Positions 24,728 through 32,329 of a stretch of 35,733 nucleotides of DNA are shown piece by piece. The stretch is taken from NCBI GenBank assembly GCA_007693585.1, contig REDH01000092.1:1-35733 (forward strand), given 5' to 3'. The DNA is from Deltaproteobacteria bacterium (GTDB taxonomy: Bacteria; Myxococcota_A; Bradymonadia; REDH01). A program made the translations under genes and the position numbers. How positions within the stretch are numbered: the first letter of the stretch is position 1; every line of letters begins with the position of its first letter. Below the pieces are notes generated by a model. It did not search any database, was not told the origin of the DNA, and saw nothing but the letters and a program-made list of their open reading frames with translations.

Positions 24728-27511
24728 TCAGGGCAGCCGATCGCCGAGGACCGTGACGGGAGGCAGCAGGGCCCGGAGCCTCGTCGGGTCGCCCCCAGGC
24801 TCCGGTCCCTCGGTGTCTCCCGGCCACCAGGGAGGCAGCCAGGCCGGCACCGCGGCGGCTCCGGGTACATGCCAGCCGGTTCCTTCCTCGTTGATGCACG
24901 CCCGCTGACGGTTCGCGCACGTGCGCTGGTCCAGGATCGTGACCCCGTCGACGCCCAGCAGGACCTGCCGCTGCAGGCTGCCGTCGGGCCCGCGCTCGAA
25001 CCGGACCAGCGAGGCCTGGAGCCACGGGCCACCCAGCTCGGCCTGAACGGGATCCCCCTCCGCATCGAGGAAGGCCAGCGTCCGCACACCGCGCGCATCC
25101 ACCTCCCGGGCCACGCAAGTCGCACCCCGGCCGAATCCACCCAGGCTGGGGGCATGCCGCCACTGTTCGTCCATCGCGCAGCGCAGGATCCAGTCGCCCG
25201 GAAGGCTGTCCGGGCCATGCTCGAGGCGGTATCCCGCCACCCCGCCTCCGTCCTCCGTGGCCCGCCCGTCCTCCCCGAGGAAGCGTACCTGGGAGAGAAG
25301 GCCGCGGTCATCCCAGTGGTACCGGACCCGCGTGACGGAAACCGGGCCGGAGGTGCCCGGCTCGGGCTCGGTCACCCACGCCTCCGCCGGCCTGTTCGCC
25401 GAGTCGAACCGGCGCTCCCAGCGCGAGTGAGCGGTCGGTCCGACAGGACGCGGCGCACCGTCGGTCCCGAAGGCCGACAGACGGACCCGCCTGCCCCGCT
25501 CGTCCTCGTCGAGCACCAGGCAGTGGGCTCCTCCGAGGTGGTCGCTGGCGACCGGCAGATCGTCCGGGCCGAAGTGGCAGATGCGGGCAGCATGTCCGTC
25601 GGAGCCGGGCACGAAGGACATCCGGTGGACGCCCAGGGCATCGGCGGTGGGCCGACGGGTGCGGTCCAGAGTGCGAATGCCCGTGCGCCGGCCGGCCGGA
25701 CACCGGTCGACGATCACCGCGTGGACGCGGGACCCCGGGAGGCTGACCGCGTGTCCGTCCTCCCCGAGGAAACGGATGACCTCCGGCTCTCCCGGAGCGC
25801 CACTGCGGATGTCCACAGCCACGACCTCCCCCAGCAGGGGCGCAGCGACGCCGTCCTCGCTGCGCCCCTCGATGCGCAGCCGCCCGGGCTCGTGAAGGAA
25901 GTGCCAGGTGGCGGGCCGGCCGGACGCCGATGCCCGCGGCGCCCCGTCCGGGCCGAGGGTGCGGTGCCGCACGAGCCTCCCGAGGGGATCCCACGTCCGC
26001 TCGTCGGCGGTGGCAGCACCGAGGAGCGCCGCGGGTGCCCCCTGTGGATCCAGCGCTTCCCGGCGGGCCATGAGGCCTTCCGCCCCGTCGCGCCACGTCC
26101 AGAGCACTTCGTGCACCCCGGATCGGGGAAACGTGGAGGGGATCCCGTCTTCGTCCAGGCACGCCAGTCGTTCCCAGCGATCCACGCCGTCCAGGCTGTG
26201 GGTGAGCACACAGCCCGGATGGAGAGGCCGTCCCGTCCCGGACATCCAGCGCAGGGACCCCGCACCGGCGTCCATTTCGAGTCGGCCTGCGAGGTCGCCG
26301 TGGGGCGTCCGGTACTCGACGGCGAGGAGGTCGCCCGCGTCGTTCCGCTGCACGTGGACCATCCGTCGGGCGAGACCGTCCACTCCAAGGAGCGCGAACG
26401 GCTGCTCCGGCGGCGCAGCAAACGTTCGCCAGGGCACGCCGTGCTCCTCACCCGGGGGGATGGGGCCGAGGATGTGGGGCACCGGGCCGGTATGGCGCGC
26501 AACCGCGTGGGGGCGGGCTCCGTCGGTGCCTCGGGCCGGGGAGGGAGCGGCGGTGACCACGGGCTCCGGGATGGGGGTGGGAGCCTCGGTCTCGTGCGGC
26601 GGGTCGGGCGTTCGCGCTTCGTGGGGAGACTGTTCCTCCTGCCCCGTGCCGGTCGAGGCGAGGGGAACGGGGCGCTCCAGGAGCGGCCGGTAGAGGAGGG
26701 CGATCACGACCGCCATGAGGGCGAGCGCGGCGAGCTCGACCCCTGCGCGCACCCGGTGGCCGCGTCCGCGGTCGGCCCAGCGATCGAGCAGAAGGGCGCC
26801 CGACTCCGCGGGTGGCGAACCCCGCAGGGGCGGCGGGCTGCCCTCGTCGACGGCGAGGACCCGGGCCAGTGCGGCCGGCGCACCAGGCCCGTCGAGGCTT
26901 CGCAGCACGTCGGCGACGGGCTCCGGGAGCCGCCCGTGGGCGACGTCCGCCGGGACGTCGGGGTCGATACCGTACAGCCGGGCGCGGACCAGGCGCTCGA
27001 TGAAGGACCGCCGGGCCCGGGCCTCGTCCTCGGCGTCGGGCGCGGGGACGGCGACCACCCCCAGGTGCAGGGTGCGCCCCTGTGCGACGGCGCACAGCAC
27101 TCCCGGGTGGGAGAGCAGCAGGGTACAGCCGTCGTCCTCCGCGTGGGCCTCGGCGAGCTGCACGATGAGCTGTGCGCGGGCCTCTCGGCCGAGGCCACCG
27201 AGGGCCTGATCGAGAGGCATGCAGAAGGGGGACGCGTGCAGGAGGAGGAGCGTGCCGGCGGTGGTGCGCACCCGATCGACGACGGGCAGCGACGCCGCGG
27301 GGAAGTCCCGGGGCGGCGAGGCGGTGCCCGGGGGCAGCAGCAGACCCAGCAGCGCGCGGTCGTCCAGGGCGCGATCCACACAGCGTGCAAGCACCGCTCC
27401 GCCGGGGAACGCGTGCAGGAGCTCGTCCACGTGCCACCGCCCGTCGACGATCGCGCCTTCGGGCAGCGGCGCCGCGGTGGTGGGGGTCTGAAGGGGGGCG
27501 GGTGTGGTCAT
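24728..27511 (-). CDS. Membrane protein: kinase-like N-terminus plus DG-rich repeats
   Basis: 927 aa from the ATG at 27511 (42 further upstream codons are not protein-like). Not a known protein to me. Residues ~18-225 align by eye with the start and the last helices of Hanks kinases (IVDGRWHVDELL like the VDGRYRVxxxL opening; RARLYGIDPDVPADVAHGRLPE like the late lobe). The glycine loop, VAIK Lys, HRD and DFG motifs are all missing, so any kinase fold would be inactive. One transmembrane helix (~255-277) and a Pro-rich linker follow. Residues ~370-860 contain nine copies of an LGxDG-type turn (375, 452, 519, 582, 647, 681, 745, 815, 852) at ~35 or ~65 residue spacing, resembling 'DxxG...FLGxDGxP' surface repeats. 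The C-terminus is Pro/Trp-rich. Confidence 0.78.
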   Translation of the reverse strand: MTTPAPLQTPTTAAPLPEGAIVDGRWHVDELLHAFPGGAVLARCVDRALDDRALLGLLLPPGTASPPRDFPAASLPVVDRVRTTAGTLLLLHASPFCMPLDQALGGLGREARAQLIVQLAEAHAEDDGCTLLLSHPGVLCAVAQGRTLHLGVVAVPAPDAEDEARARRSFIERLVRARLYGIDPDVPADVAHGRLPEPVADVLRSLDGPGAPAALARVLAVDEGSPPPLRGSPPAESGALLLDRWADRGRGHRVRAGVELAALALMAVVIALLYRPLLERPVPLASTGTGQEEQSPHEARTPDPPHETEAPTPIPEPVVTAAPSPARGTDGARPHAVARHTGPVPHILGPIPPGEEHGVPWRTFAAPPEQPFALLGVDGLARRMVHVQRNDAGDLLAVEYRTPHGDLAGRLEMDAGAGSLRWMSGTGRPLHPGCVLTHSLDGVDRWERLACLDEDGIPSTFPRSGVHEVLWTWRDGAEGLMARREALDPQGAPAALLGAATADERTWDPLGRLVRHRTLGPDGAPRASASGRPATWHFLHEPGRLRIEGRSEDGVAAPLLGEVVAVDIRSGAPGEPEVIRFLGEDGHAVSLPGSRVHAVIVDRCPAGRRTGIRTLDRTRRPTADALGVHRMSFVPGSDGHAARICHFGPDDLPVASDHLGGAHCLVLDEDERGRRVRLSAFGTDGAPRPVGPTAHSRWERRFDSANRPAEAWVTEPEPGTSGPVSVTRVRYHWDDRGLLSQVRFLGEDGRATEDGGGVAGYRLEHGPDSLPGDWILRCAMDEQWRHAPSLGGFGRGATCVAREVDARGVRTLAFLDAEGDPVQAELGGPWLQASLVRFERGPDGSLQRQVLLGVDGVTILDQRTCANRQRACINEEGTGWHVPGAAAVPAWLPPWWPGDTEGPEPGGDPTRLRALLPPVTVLGDRLP

Positions 27512-27573
27512 GGGCGGCGTGCGGGTGGCGCGGTGCGCCGACGGTCGACCGGGAAAACTGTCTCGACGGGCCC

Positions 27574-27601
27574 TTGTCAGGACGAGAAGAGCGGTTAGCC
27601 T
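27574..27601 (+). promoter_or_regulatory. Promoter candidate for the thiolase gene
   Basis: TTGTCA (27574-27579), 16-nt spacer, TAGCCT (27596-27601). The -35 hexamer is identical to that of the rpsU promoter; the -10 is weak (three of six). A GATAAT at 27645-27650 is a second possible -10 without a good -35. Leader of ~130 nt to the thiolase start. Confidence 0.45.
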
Positions 27602-27741
27602 CCCGGCTGGTCCGCTGCCGGTCCGGCGTGCGGCCATGGATGTCGATAATCAGGGCCGTCTCCCGGCGAAACCCCGCACCGGACTTCGGGGGGTGCGCGC
27701 GGGTCGACTGCCGAGGCGGTCCCCTCGAGCAAGGAGCAAGC

Positions 27742-29001
27742 ATGAAACCTCATCGTCGTGTCTTCGTCGTGGGCGGCGCCCTCACCCCATTCATCGGCAA
27801 GAAGCACCCGGACTTCATCTGGAAGGGGCACCCGGACTTCGGCCAGCGGGAGAACCCGACGCTGGACGAGCACCTCGCCAGCGCGATCGAGGGTGCGCTC
27901 CAGTCCACCGGGGTGGACGCCGCGAAGGTGGACAAGGGCTACGTCGGCAACTTCGCCGGGGAGCTCTTCGTCCAGCAGGGGCACATGGGGGCGCTCGTCC
28001 CCCGCGTGGTCCCCGCCCTGGAAGGGACCCCCTTCACCCGGGTCGAGGGAGCCTGCGCGTCCGGCGCCCTTGCCGTCGTCGGCTGCATCGAGGCCATCCA
28101 GGCCGGCGCCAACGTCACCCTCGCCGCCGGCGCAGAGGTCCAGACCAGCGTCAGCGCCCGCGAGGGCGCGGGCTACCTCGCGCGGGCATCGCACTTCGCC
28201 ACCGAGCGGGACCTCGACGAGTTCACCTTTCCCGCGATGTTCGCCCGCCGCGCGAAGCTCTTCAAGGAGGCCACCGGGACCACCGACGAGGACATCGCCC
28301 ACGTGGTCGCCAAGGCCTACGGCAACGCGAACCGCAACCCGAACGCCCACATGCGCGCCGTCACGATGTCCGTCGAGGACGCCGCCACCGCGGGTGATCG
28401 CAACCCCTGCTTCCTGCGCAACGAGGATTACCGCGACCACCTGAAGATGAGCGACTGCTCCCAGGTGTCCGACGGCGGCGCCGCCATGCTCCTCGCCTCC
28501 GAGGACGGCCTCGCCGCCCTCGGTCTGCGCCCCGAGGACTGCGTCGAGATCGTCTCGTGGGCACAGCGCACCGGCGGGCTCGGCCGCGTCACCGACTACA
28601 CGCGCCTGGATGTCACCGCCGCCGCCGCCGCCGAGGCGTACCGCGACGCCGGGATCGCGGCAGGAGATGTGCAGGTCGCGGAGGTCCACGACTGCTTCGC
28701 CGTCACCGAGATCCTCATGGCCGAGGCCCTCGGCTTCACCGCGTTCGGTCAGGGGCGGACCCTCGCCCGCGAGGGCCGCAGCCACATCGACGGGGACATC
28801 CCGATCAACACCGGCGGCGGGCTCCTCGCCTTCGGACACCCCGTGGGCGCCACCGGCGTGAAGCAGCTCCTCGAAATCGTCCGGCAGATGAAGGGCGAGT
28901 GCGGGGACTACCAGATGCCCACCCGCCCGAAGGTCGGCCTCGCGGCCAACATGGGCGGAGATGACCGCACCTCCGTGGTCACCGTGCTGCGCGCCGGCTG
29001 A
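27742..29001 (+). CDS. Thiolase-family acetyl-CoA acyltransferase
   Basis: 419 aa, ATG preceded by AAGGAG (27731-27736) at 5-nt spacing. Thiolase fold: nucleophile Cys105 in VEGACASGA, HDCF at 316-319 and catalytic His366 in GGGLLAFGHPVGATG. The usual third motif with the second catalytic Cys (CxGGGQG) is replaced by NMGGDDRTS (403-411), as in the SCP2-like/non-classical thiolases, so degradation, synthesis or a different acyl transfer cannot be told apart. The N-terminus contains an unusual 20-residue insertion (KKHPDFIWKGHPDFGQ). Monocistronic by appearance: promoter upstream, strong hairpin downstream. It diverges from the 927-aa gene. Confidence 0.9.
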   Translation: MKPHRRVFVVGGALTPFIGKKHPDFIWKGHPDFGQRENPTLDEHLASAIEGALQSTGVDAAKVDKGYVGNFAGELFVQQGHMGALVPRVVPALEGTPFTRVEGACASGALAVVGCIEAIQAGANVTLAAGAEVQTSVSAREGAGYLARASHFATERDLDEFTFPAMFARRAKLFKEATGTTDEDIAHVVAKAYGNANRNPNAHMRAVTMSVEDAATAGDRNPCFLRNEDYRDHLKMSDCSQVSDGGAAMLLASEDGLAALGLRPEDCVEIVSWAQRTGGLGRVTDYTRLDVTAAAAAEAYRDAGIAAGDVQVAEVHDCFAVTEILMAEALGFTAFGQGRTLAREGRSHIDGDIPINTGGGLLAFGHPVGATGVKQLLEIVRQMKGECGDYQMPTRPKVGLAANMGGDDRTSVVTVLRAG

Positions 29002-29011
29002 CGCTCCACCC

Positions 29012-29042
29012 CGCGAGCCGGCCCCTGCCAGGCCGGCTCGCG
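29012..29042 (+). terminator. Strong hairpin after the thiolase gene
   Basis: Perfect 12-bp stem CGCGAGCCGGCC (29012-29023) / GGCCGGCTCGCG (29031-29042), 7-nt loop, 10 nt past the thiolase stop and 24 nt before the next gene. There is no T-tract, so it may terminate poorly and act instead as an mRNA stabiliser or partial terminator between two co-directional genes. Confidence 0.7.
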
Positions 29043-29066
29043 AAGCGCCGGACGACGAAGGTCCCC

Positions 29067-29846
29067 ATGACGCGGTTCCTCCCCTTCGCCACGGCCCTCC
29101 TCGTCGCCGTGCTCTTCGGCACGGCGCCGGAGGCGGGGATCGTCAACGTGCTCCCGGCCGCCGGTGCGGCCGAGGAGGACGGCTTCTCCGGGAGCCTGCA
29201 GGCACCGCTGCAGTGGGAGCGGGGCAACACCAACGACCTGACGGTGGGCCTCACGAGCCACACCCGCTTCCGCACCGGGCCCAACCTCGTGCTGCTCGTC
29301 CTCGATGGCGAGCTGGGGCGTGCCAACGGCGAGACGTACCGCCGCCGCGCGATGGGACACCTTCGGTTCCGGCACCAGCTCACGGAGCGGGTCGCCCCGG
29401 AGGCCTTCACCCAGCACTCCTGGGATCCCTTCCGGCGTCTCCGCAGCCGGACCCTCGTGGGCGTGGGGCCCCGCTTCACCCTCGCGCAGGGCGAGGCGGG
29501 GGCCGTGTTCCTCGGCACCGCCTGGATGCCCGAATGGGAACGCTACACCCGGGAAGAGGGCGTCGGAGACTCCGGGGCGCGGGTGTTCACCCACCGATGG
29601 TCCAGCTACCTGGAGCTCACCCTCGCCCTCGGCGACCAGCTCCTGCTGGGGCATACGAGCTACGCCCAGCCCTCGTTCACCGACCTGCAGGATGTTCGGC
29701 TGTCGAGCGTGACGTCCCTGCGCACCGGCCTCGGCGGCGCAGTCTTCCTGGAGCTCCGGGGCGAGGTCGAGCTGGATCGCCGCGCGGCCGAGGAGGTGGA
29801 ACCCCTCGACCGTCGCGTTCGCGTCGTGCTCGGGGTCGAGTACTGA
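29067..29846 (+). CDS. DUF481-type outer-membrane beta-barrel protein
   Basis: 259 aa with a signal peptide (MTRFLPFATALLVAVLFGTA). The mature part is a series of alternating amphipathic strands (LQWERGNTNDLTVGLTSHTRFR, GRANGETYRRRAMGHLRFRHQL, LELTLALGDQLLLGHTSYAQP, SVTSLRTGLGGAVFLELRGEVE) and ends in Tyr, VRVVLGVEY, a typical outer-membrane C-terminal strand. It fits the DUF481/YdiY group, which begins with a GN-rich first strand and has many RF/RH repeats. Function unknown. It follows the thiolase gene by 65 bp across a hairpin and may be partly cotranscribed. Confidence 0.82.
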   Translation: MTRFLPFATALLVAVLFGTAPEAGIVNVLPAAGAAEEDGFSGSLQAPLQWERGNTNDLTVGLTSHTRFRTGPNLVLLVLDGELGRANGETYRRRAMGHLRFRHQLTERVAPEAFTQHSWDPFRRLRSRTLVGVGPRFTLAQGEAGAVFLGTAWMPEWERYTREEGVGDSGARVFTHRWSSYLELTLALGDQLLLGHTSYAQPSFTDLQDVRLSSVTSLRTGLGGAVFLELRGEVELDRRAAEEVEPLDRRVRVVLGVEY

Positions 29847-30163
29847 AGGCCATCGGGACCGGTGACCAGCGTCCGGCGACCGGGCAGGTCGTCGGTGTCG
29901 ACCGCCGGAGCGGTCCTTCCGAGAGGGCAGGGCAGCGAAGGGACCCGGGACCGTCCGGTTGACCGGAGGGTGGGCGTGCATTAGACGTCGGCGCCCCATG
30001 GACAGGGGTCTTCCGACGGACCGGGGTCACTCCGGTGCGCTCGCGCGGGGTCCGCATGGGTCCCCATCCGGCTTCCCAATCTCCACATGCGACCTTGAAC
30101 AGCCTCTCCCAGGGCAGTGCGCGGGGCGGCGGGCAACCCGTTCCGCCGGACGCGGAGACGACC
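29847..30163 (+). other. Intergenic region upstream of the RelA/SpoT-like gene
   Basis: 317 bp without a convincing gene. A weak promoter-like pair is TTGACC (29959-29964), 17-nt spacer, TAGACG (29982-29987). The frame of the next gene is open back to 30035, so part of this stretch could be coding if an earlier start (ATG 30056) is used, but residues there are low-complexity. No clear terminator for the DUF481 gene was found. Confidence 0.4.
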
Positions 30164-31345
30164 GTGACGATCGGGTGGGACCTGATCCGGCCCATCATCG
30201 AGGGCACGAGCGGGCTGGACGAGCCGCGGCTGCACGTGGACAGCGAGGCCTCGGCCGAGGCGTTCCTGGCATGCTACGGGTTCCGGTGGGAGCGCGCCGC
30301 GCACCGGGAGCAGCTCGAGACCCTGCGGCAGGAGGCGATCGCGTTCATCGAGGGAGAGCTGCTGCACGACGAGCCTCACCTGCGCATCGAGCCGACGGTG
30401 CGGGACGAGCGGGACGTGCGCAAGGTGCTGCTGGCGAGCGCGCGTCCGGTGGGGGATCCGATGCAGCTCTGGGCCTGCACGCTGCTGCGGGTGATGCACA
30501 CGTTCGCCCACTGCGGGTCGTTCTTCAAGCACCGGTTCGACCAGCACATTCAGCGGCAGATCCTGCAGCGCTTCGAGCCCCACCTGCAGGGGGAGGGCGA
30601 CGCGCTGTGCCTCGGCACGGACCCGAACGGGATTCCTCTGCGGGAGTTCCAGGTCAAGGGATCCAAGTCGCGGACGTCCATGGCCATGAAGCTCCTGCAC
30701 AAGCCGGACAACACGGCCGCGGAGGTCTTCGACTGGATCGGTGTGCGGTTCATCACGCGGGAGCGCTTCGACGCGCTCCTGGTGGCGGAGTACCTGCGGC
30801 GGCACAGCGTGGTCATGTTCGCCCACGTGAAGCCCGGTCGGTCGCGCAACACGCTCATCGACCTGGAGCGGTTGCGGTCGGACATGGCCCGGCTGGCGGA
30901 GGGCAAGACGCTGGACGGATTGCAGGGGATGGACATCGATACCCTGCGCCGGCTGGTGCGCAGCTATCCGTATCCGCGCCCGCCGGCGGCGGGGCGGAAC
31001 GTGTTCACGTCCATCGCGTACCACTCCATCCAGTTCACGTGTTCCCAGCAGATCATCGTGCCGGCGGAGGTGCCGGAGGAGGCGCGGGTGCAGCTCGAGG
31101 CGCTGCGGCGGTGCGACCCGAGCTGTGCGCCGCACGTGGACGCGCTGGTGGACGGGATGACGGAGAAGGAGGAGGCGCGGTTCCTGTTTCCGTTCGAGGT
31201 GCAGATCCTCGATCAGGAGAGCTGGGAGATCACGCAGGCTGGGCTGGCCTCGCACGATGTGTACAAGGCGCGGCAGCGTCACGCGGTGAAGCGGCGTCTG
31301 TGGGGCAACCTCATCGCGCCCGAGCCGTCTCCGCTTCGTCGGTGA
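30164..31345 (+). CDS. Uncharacterised protein with RelA/SpoT-synthetase-like motifs
   Basis: 393 aa from GTG 30164, chosen for GGAG at 30154-30157 (6-nt spacing). I recall related proteins only as an unnamed family of myxobacteria and a few others (possibly TIGR04552; not checked). The second half carries, in the right order, motifs like those of (p)ppGpp synthetases: VKGSKSRTSMAMKL (Lys165, Ser172, Lys176), FDWIGVRFIT (Asp190, Arg195; compare YDLIAIR), FTSIAYHSIQFT (Tyr286, Ser288; compare GYxSxH), FEVQI (Glu345; compare VEIQIRT) and ITQAGLASHDVYK (356-368; compare AExGxAxHxxYK). There is no HD hydrolase, TGS or ACT domain. Residues 1-140 are helical and unlike anything I know. Its end overlaps sodA-type gene 31311-32108 tail to tail by 35 bp. 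Confidence 0.82.
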   Translation: MTIGWDLIRPIIEGTSGLDEPRLHVDSEASAEAFLACYGFRWERAAHREQLETLRQEAIAFIEGELLHDEPHLRIEPTVRDERDVRKVLLASARPVGDPMQLWACTLLRVMHTFAHCGSFFKHRFDQHIQRQILQRFEPHLQGEGDALCLGTDPNGIPLREFQVKGSKSRTSMAMKLLHKPDNTAAEVFDWIGVRFITRERFDALLVAEYLRRHSVVMFAHVKPGRSRNTLIDLERLRSDMARLAEGKTLDGLQGMDIDTLRRLVRSYPYPRPPAAGRNVFTSIAYHSIQFTCSQQIIVPAEVPEEARVQLEALRRCDPSCAPHVDALVDGMTEKEEARFLFPFEVQILDQESWEITQAGLASHDVYKARQRHAVKRRLWGNLIAPEPSPLRR

Positions 31346-32108
31346 GTCCGCGCATGCGGGCGCGGACGGCATCCCACTCCACGACCTCGAAGAAGTGGTC
31401 GATGTAGCGGCCGCGCTCGTTCCGGAAGGCGAGGTAGTAGGCGTGCTCCCAGACATCGATGCCGAGGAGCGGGTGGAGCCGGTCGGCGAGGGGGGTGTCC
31501 TGGTTGGGGGTGTCGTGGAGGACGAGCGTGCCGTCCTCGTTCTGGCAGAGCCAGGCCCAGCCGCTCCCGAAGACGCCGAGGGCGGTGTCGCGGAAGCGTT
31601 CGCGGAAGTCGTCGAAACTGCCGAAGGCATCGTCGATGGCCGAGGCGAGAGGACCGTCGGGGGTGCCGCCGCCGTCGGGGCCGATGGTGTCCCAGAAGAG
31701 GGTATGGTTGTAGTGGCCGCCGCCGTGGTTGCGGACGGCGGTGCGGACGGACTCGGGGACGGCGTCGAGGTCGGCGAGCATCAGCTCGAGGGGGCGTTCG
31801 CGCAGGGAGGGTTCCTCGTCGAGCGCGGCGTTGAGACCATTGACGTAGGCCTGGTGATGCCGGCCCCAGTGGATCTCCATGGTGAGGGCGTCGATGTGGG
31901 GCTCGAGGGCGTCGAAGGCGTAGCGCAGCTCGGGGAGCGTGTATGCGTCGGGCACGACGCTGTGGTCCGCGTGGGACACGGTGCTCACCTCGGGGCGCGG
32001 GGCGCCGCCGCAGCCCGCGGCGAGGGCGAGGCCGGCGGAGCCGGAAGCGGCGAGGAAGGTGCGGCGGGAGCGTCCGCGGGGGGTGAGGGTGCGGGAGGTC
32101 TTGCGCAT
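31311..32108 (-). CDS. Superoxide dismutase (Fe/Mn family), Tat-exported lipoprotein
   Basis: 265 aa from the ATG at 32108. Twin-arginine signal SRRTFLAASGSAGLALAAGC with lipobox Cys33, so it should be exported folded and anchored to a membrane. Metal ligands are His80 (EIHWGRHHQAYV), His135 (GHYNHTLFW), Asp218 and His222 (GIDVWEHAYY). NQD at 202-204 (DTPNQDTPL) and GSGWAWL are closer to Mn-type than Fe-type enzymes, so Mn or cambialistic use is likely. An extracytoplasmic Fe/Mn SOD is unusual, since most are cytoplasmic. Its 3' end overlaps the convergent RelA/SpoT-like gene by 35 bp. Confidence 0.92.
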   Translation of the reverse strand: MRKTSRTLTPRGRSRRTFLAASGSAGLALAAGCGGAPRPEVSTVSHADHSVVPDAYTLPELRYAFDALEPHIDALTMEIHWGRHHQAYVNGLNAALDEEPSLRERPLELMLADLDAVPESVRTAVRNHGGGHYNHTLFWDTIGPDGGGTPDGPLASAIDDAFGSFDDFRERFRDTALGVFGSGWAWLCQNEDGTLVLHDTPNQDTPLADRLHPLLGIDVWEHAYYLAFRNERGRYIDHFFEVVEWDAVRARMRGLTDEAETARAR

Positions 32109-32210
32109 GGTCGGGCCGGGAATGGGGGGATGGACGCTGCCATCGGGTGGACCGGTGTGCGGGTAGGCAGCGGGCGGCGGAGGGGCAAGGCGGGTAGGTC
32201 GGTGTGGGTG

Positions 32211-32223
32211 TTCCACCGTGGAA
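32211..32223. promoter_or_regulatory. Palindrome in the SOD / beta-lactamase divergent region
   Basis: TTCCAC-C-GTGGAA, a perfect 6-bp inverted repeat around one base, ~100 bp from each of the two divergent starts (32108 minus, 32330 plus). It has the size of a dimeric-regulator half-site pair, but no regulator gene is adjacent and no -35/-10 was found beside it. Confidence 0.35.
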
Positions 32224-32329
32224 ACCTTGCGTTCCGCTCGGGGATGGGTCTTTGTGCCCGTGCGAGCGTCCCGCGGCCGGTCCGTCGGGGCGACCGGTCT
32301 CCGTGACTCCCCATCCCCCGAATCCTGCC

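Noticed and set aside
24047-27598. 1183-codon + strand open frame opposite the 927-aa gene
   Set aside because: No domain-like sequence. The minus frame has a start, transmembrane helix and regular repeats; however, this is the least certain strand choice in the window.
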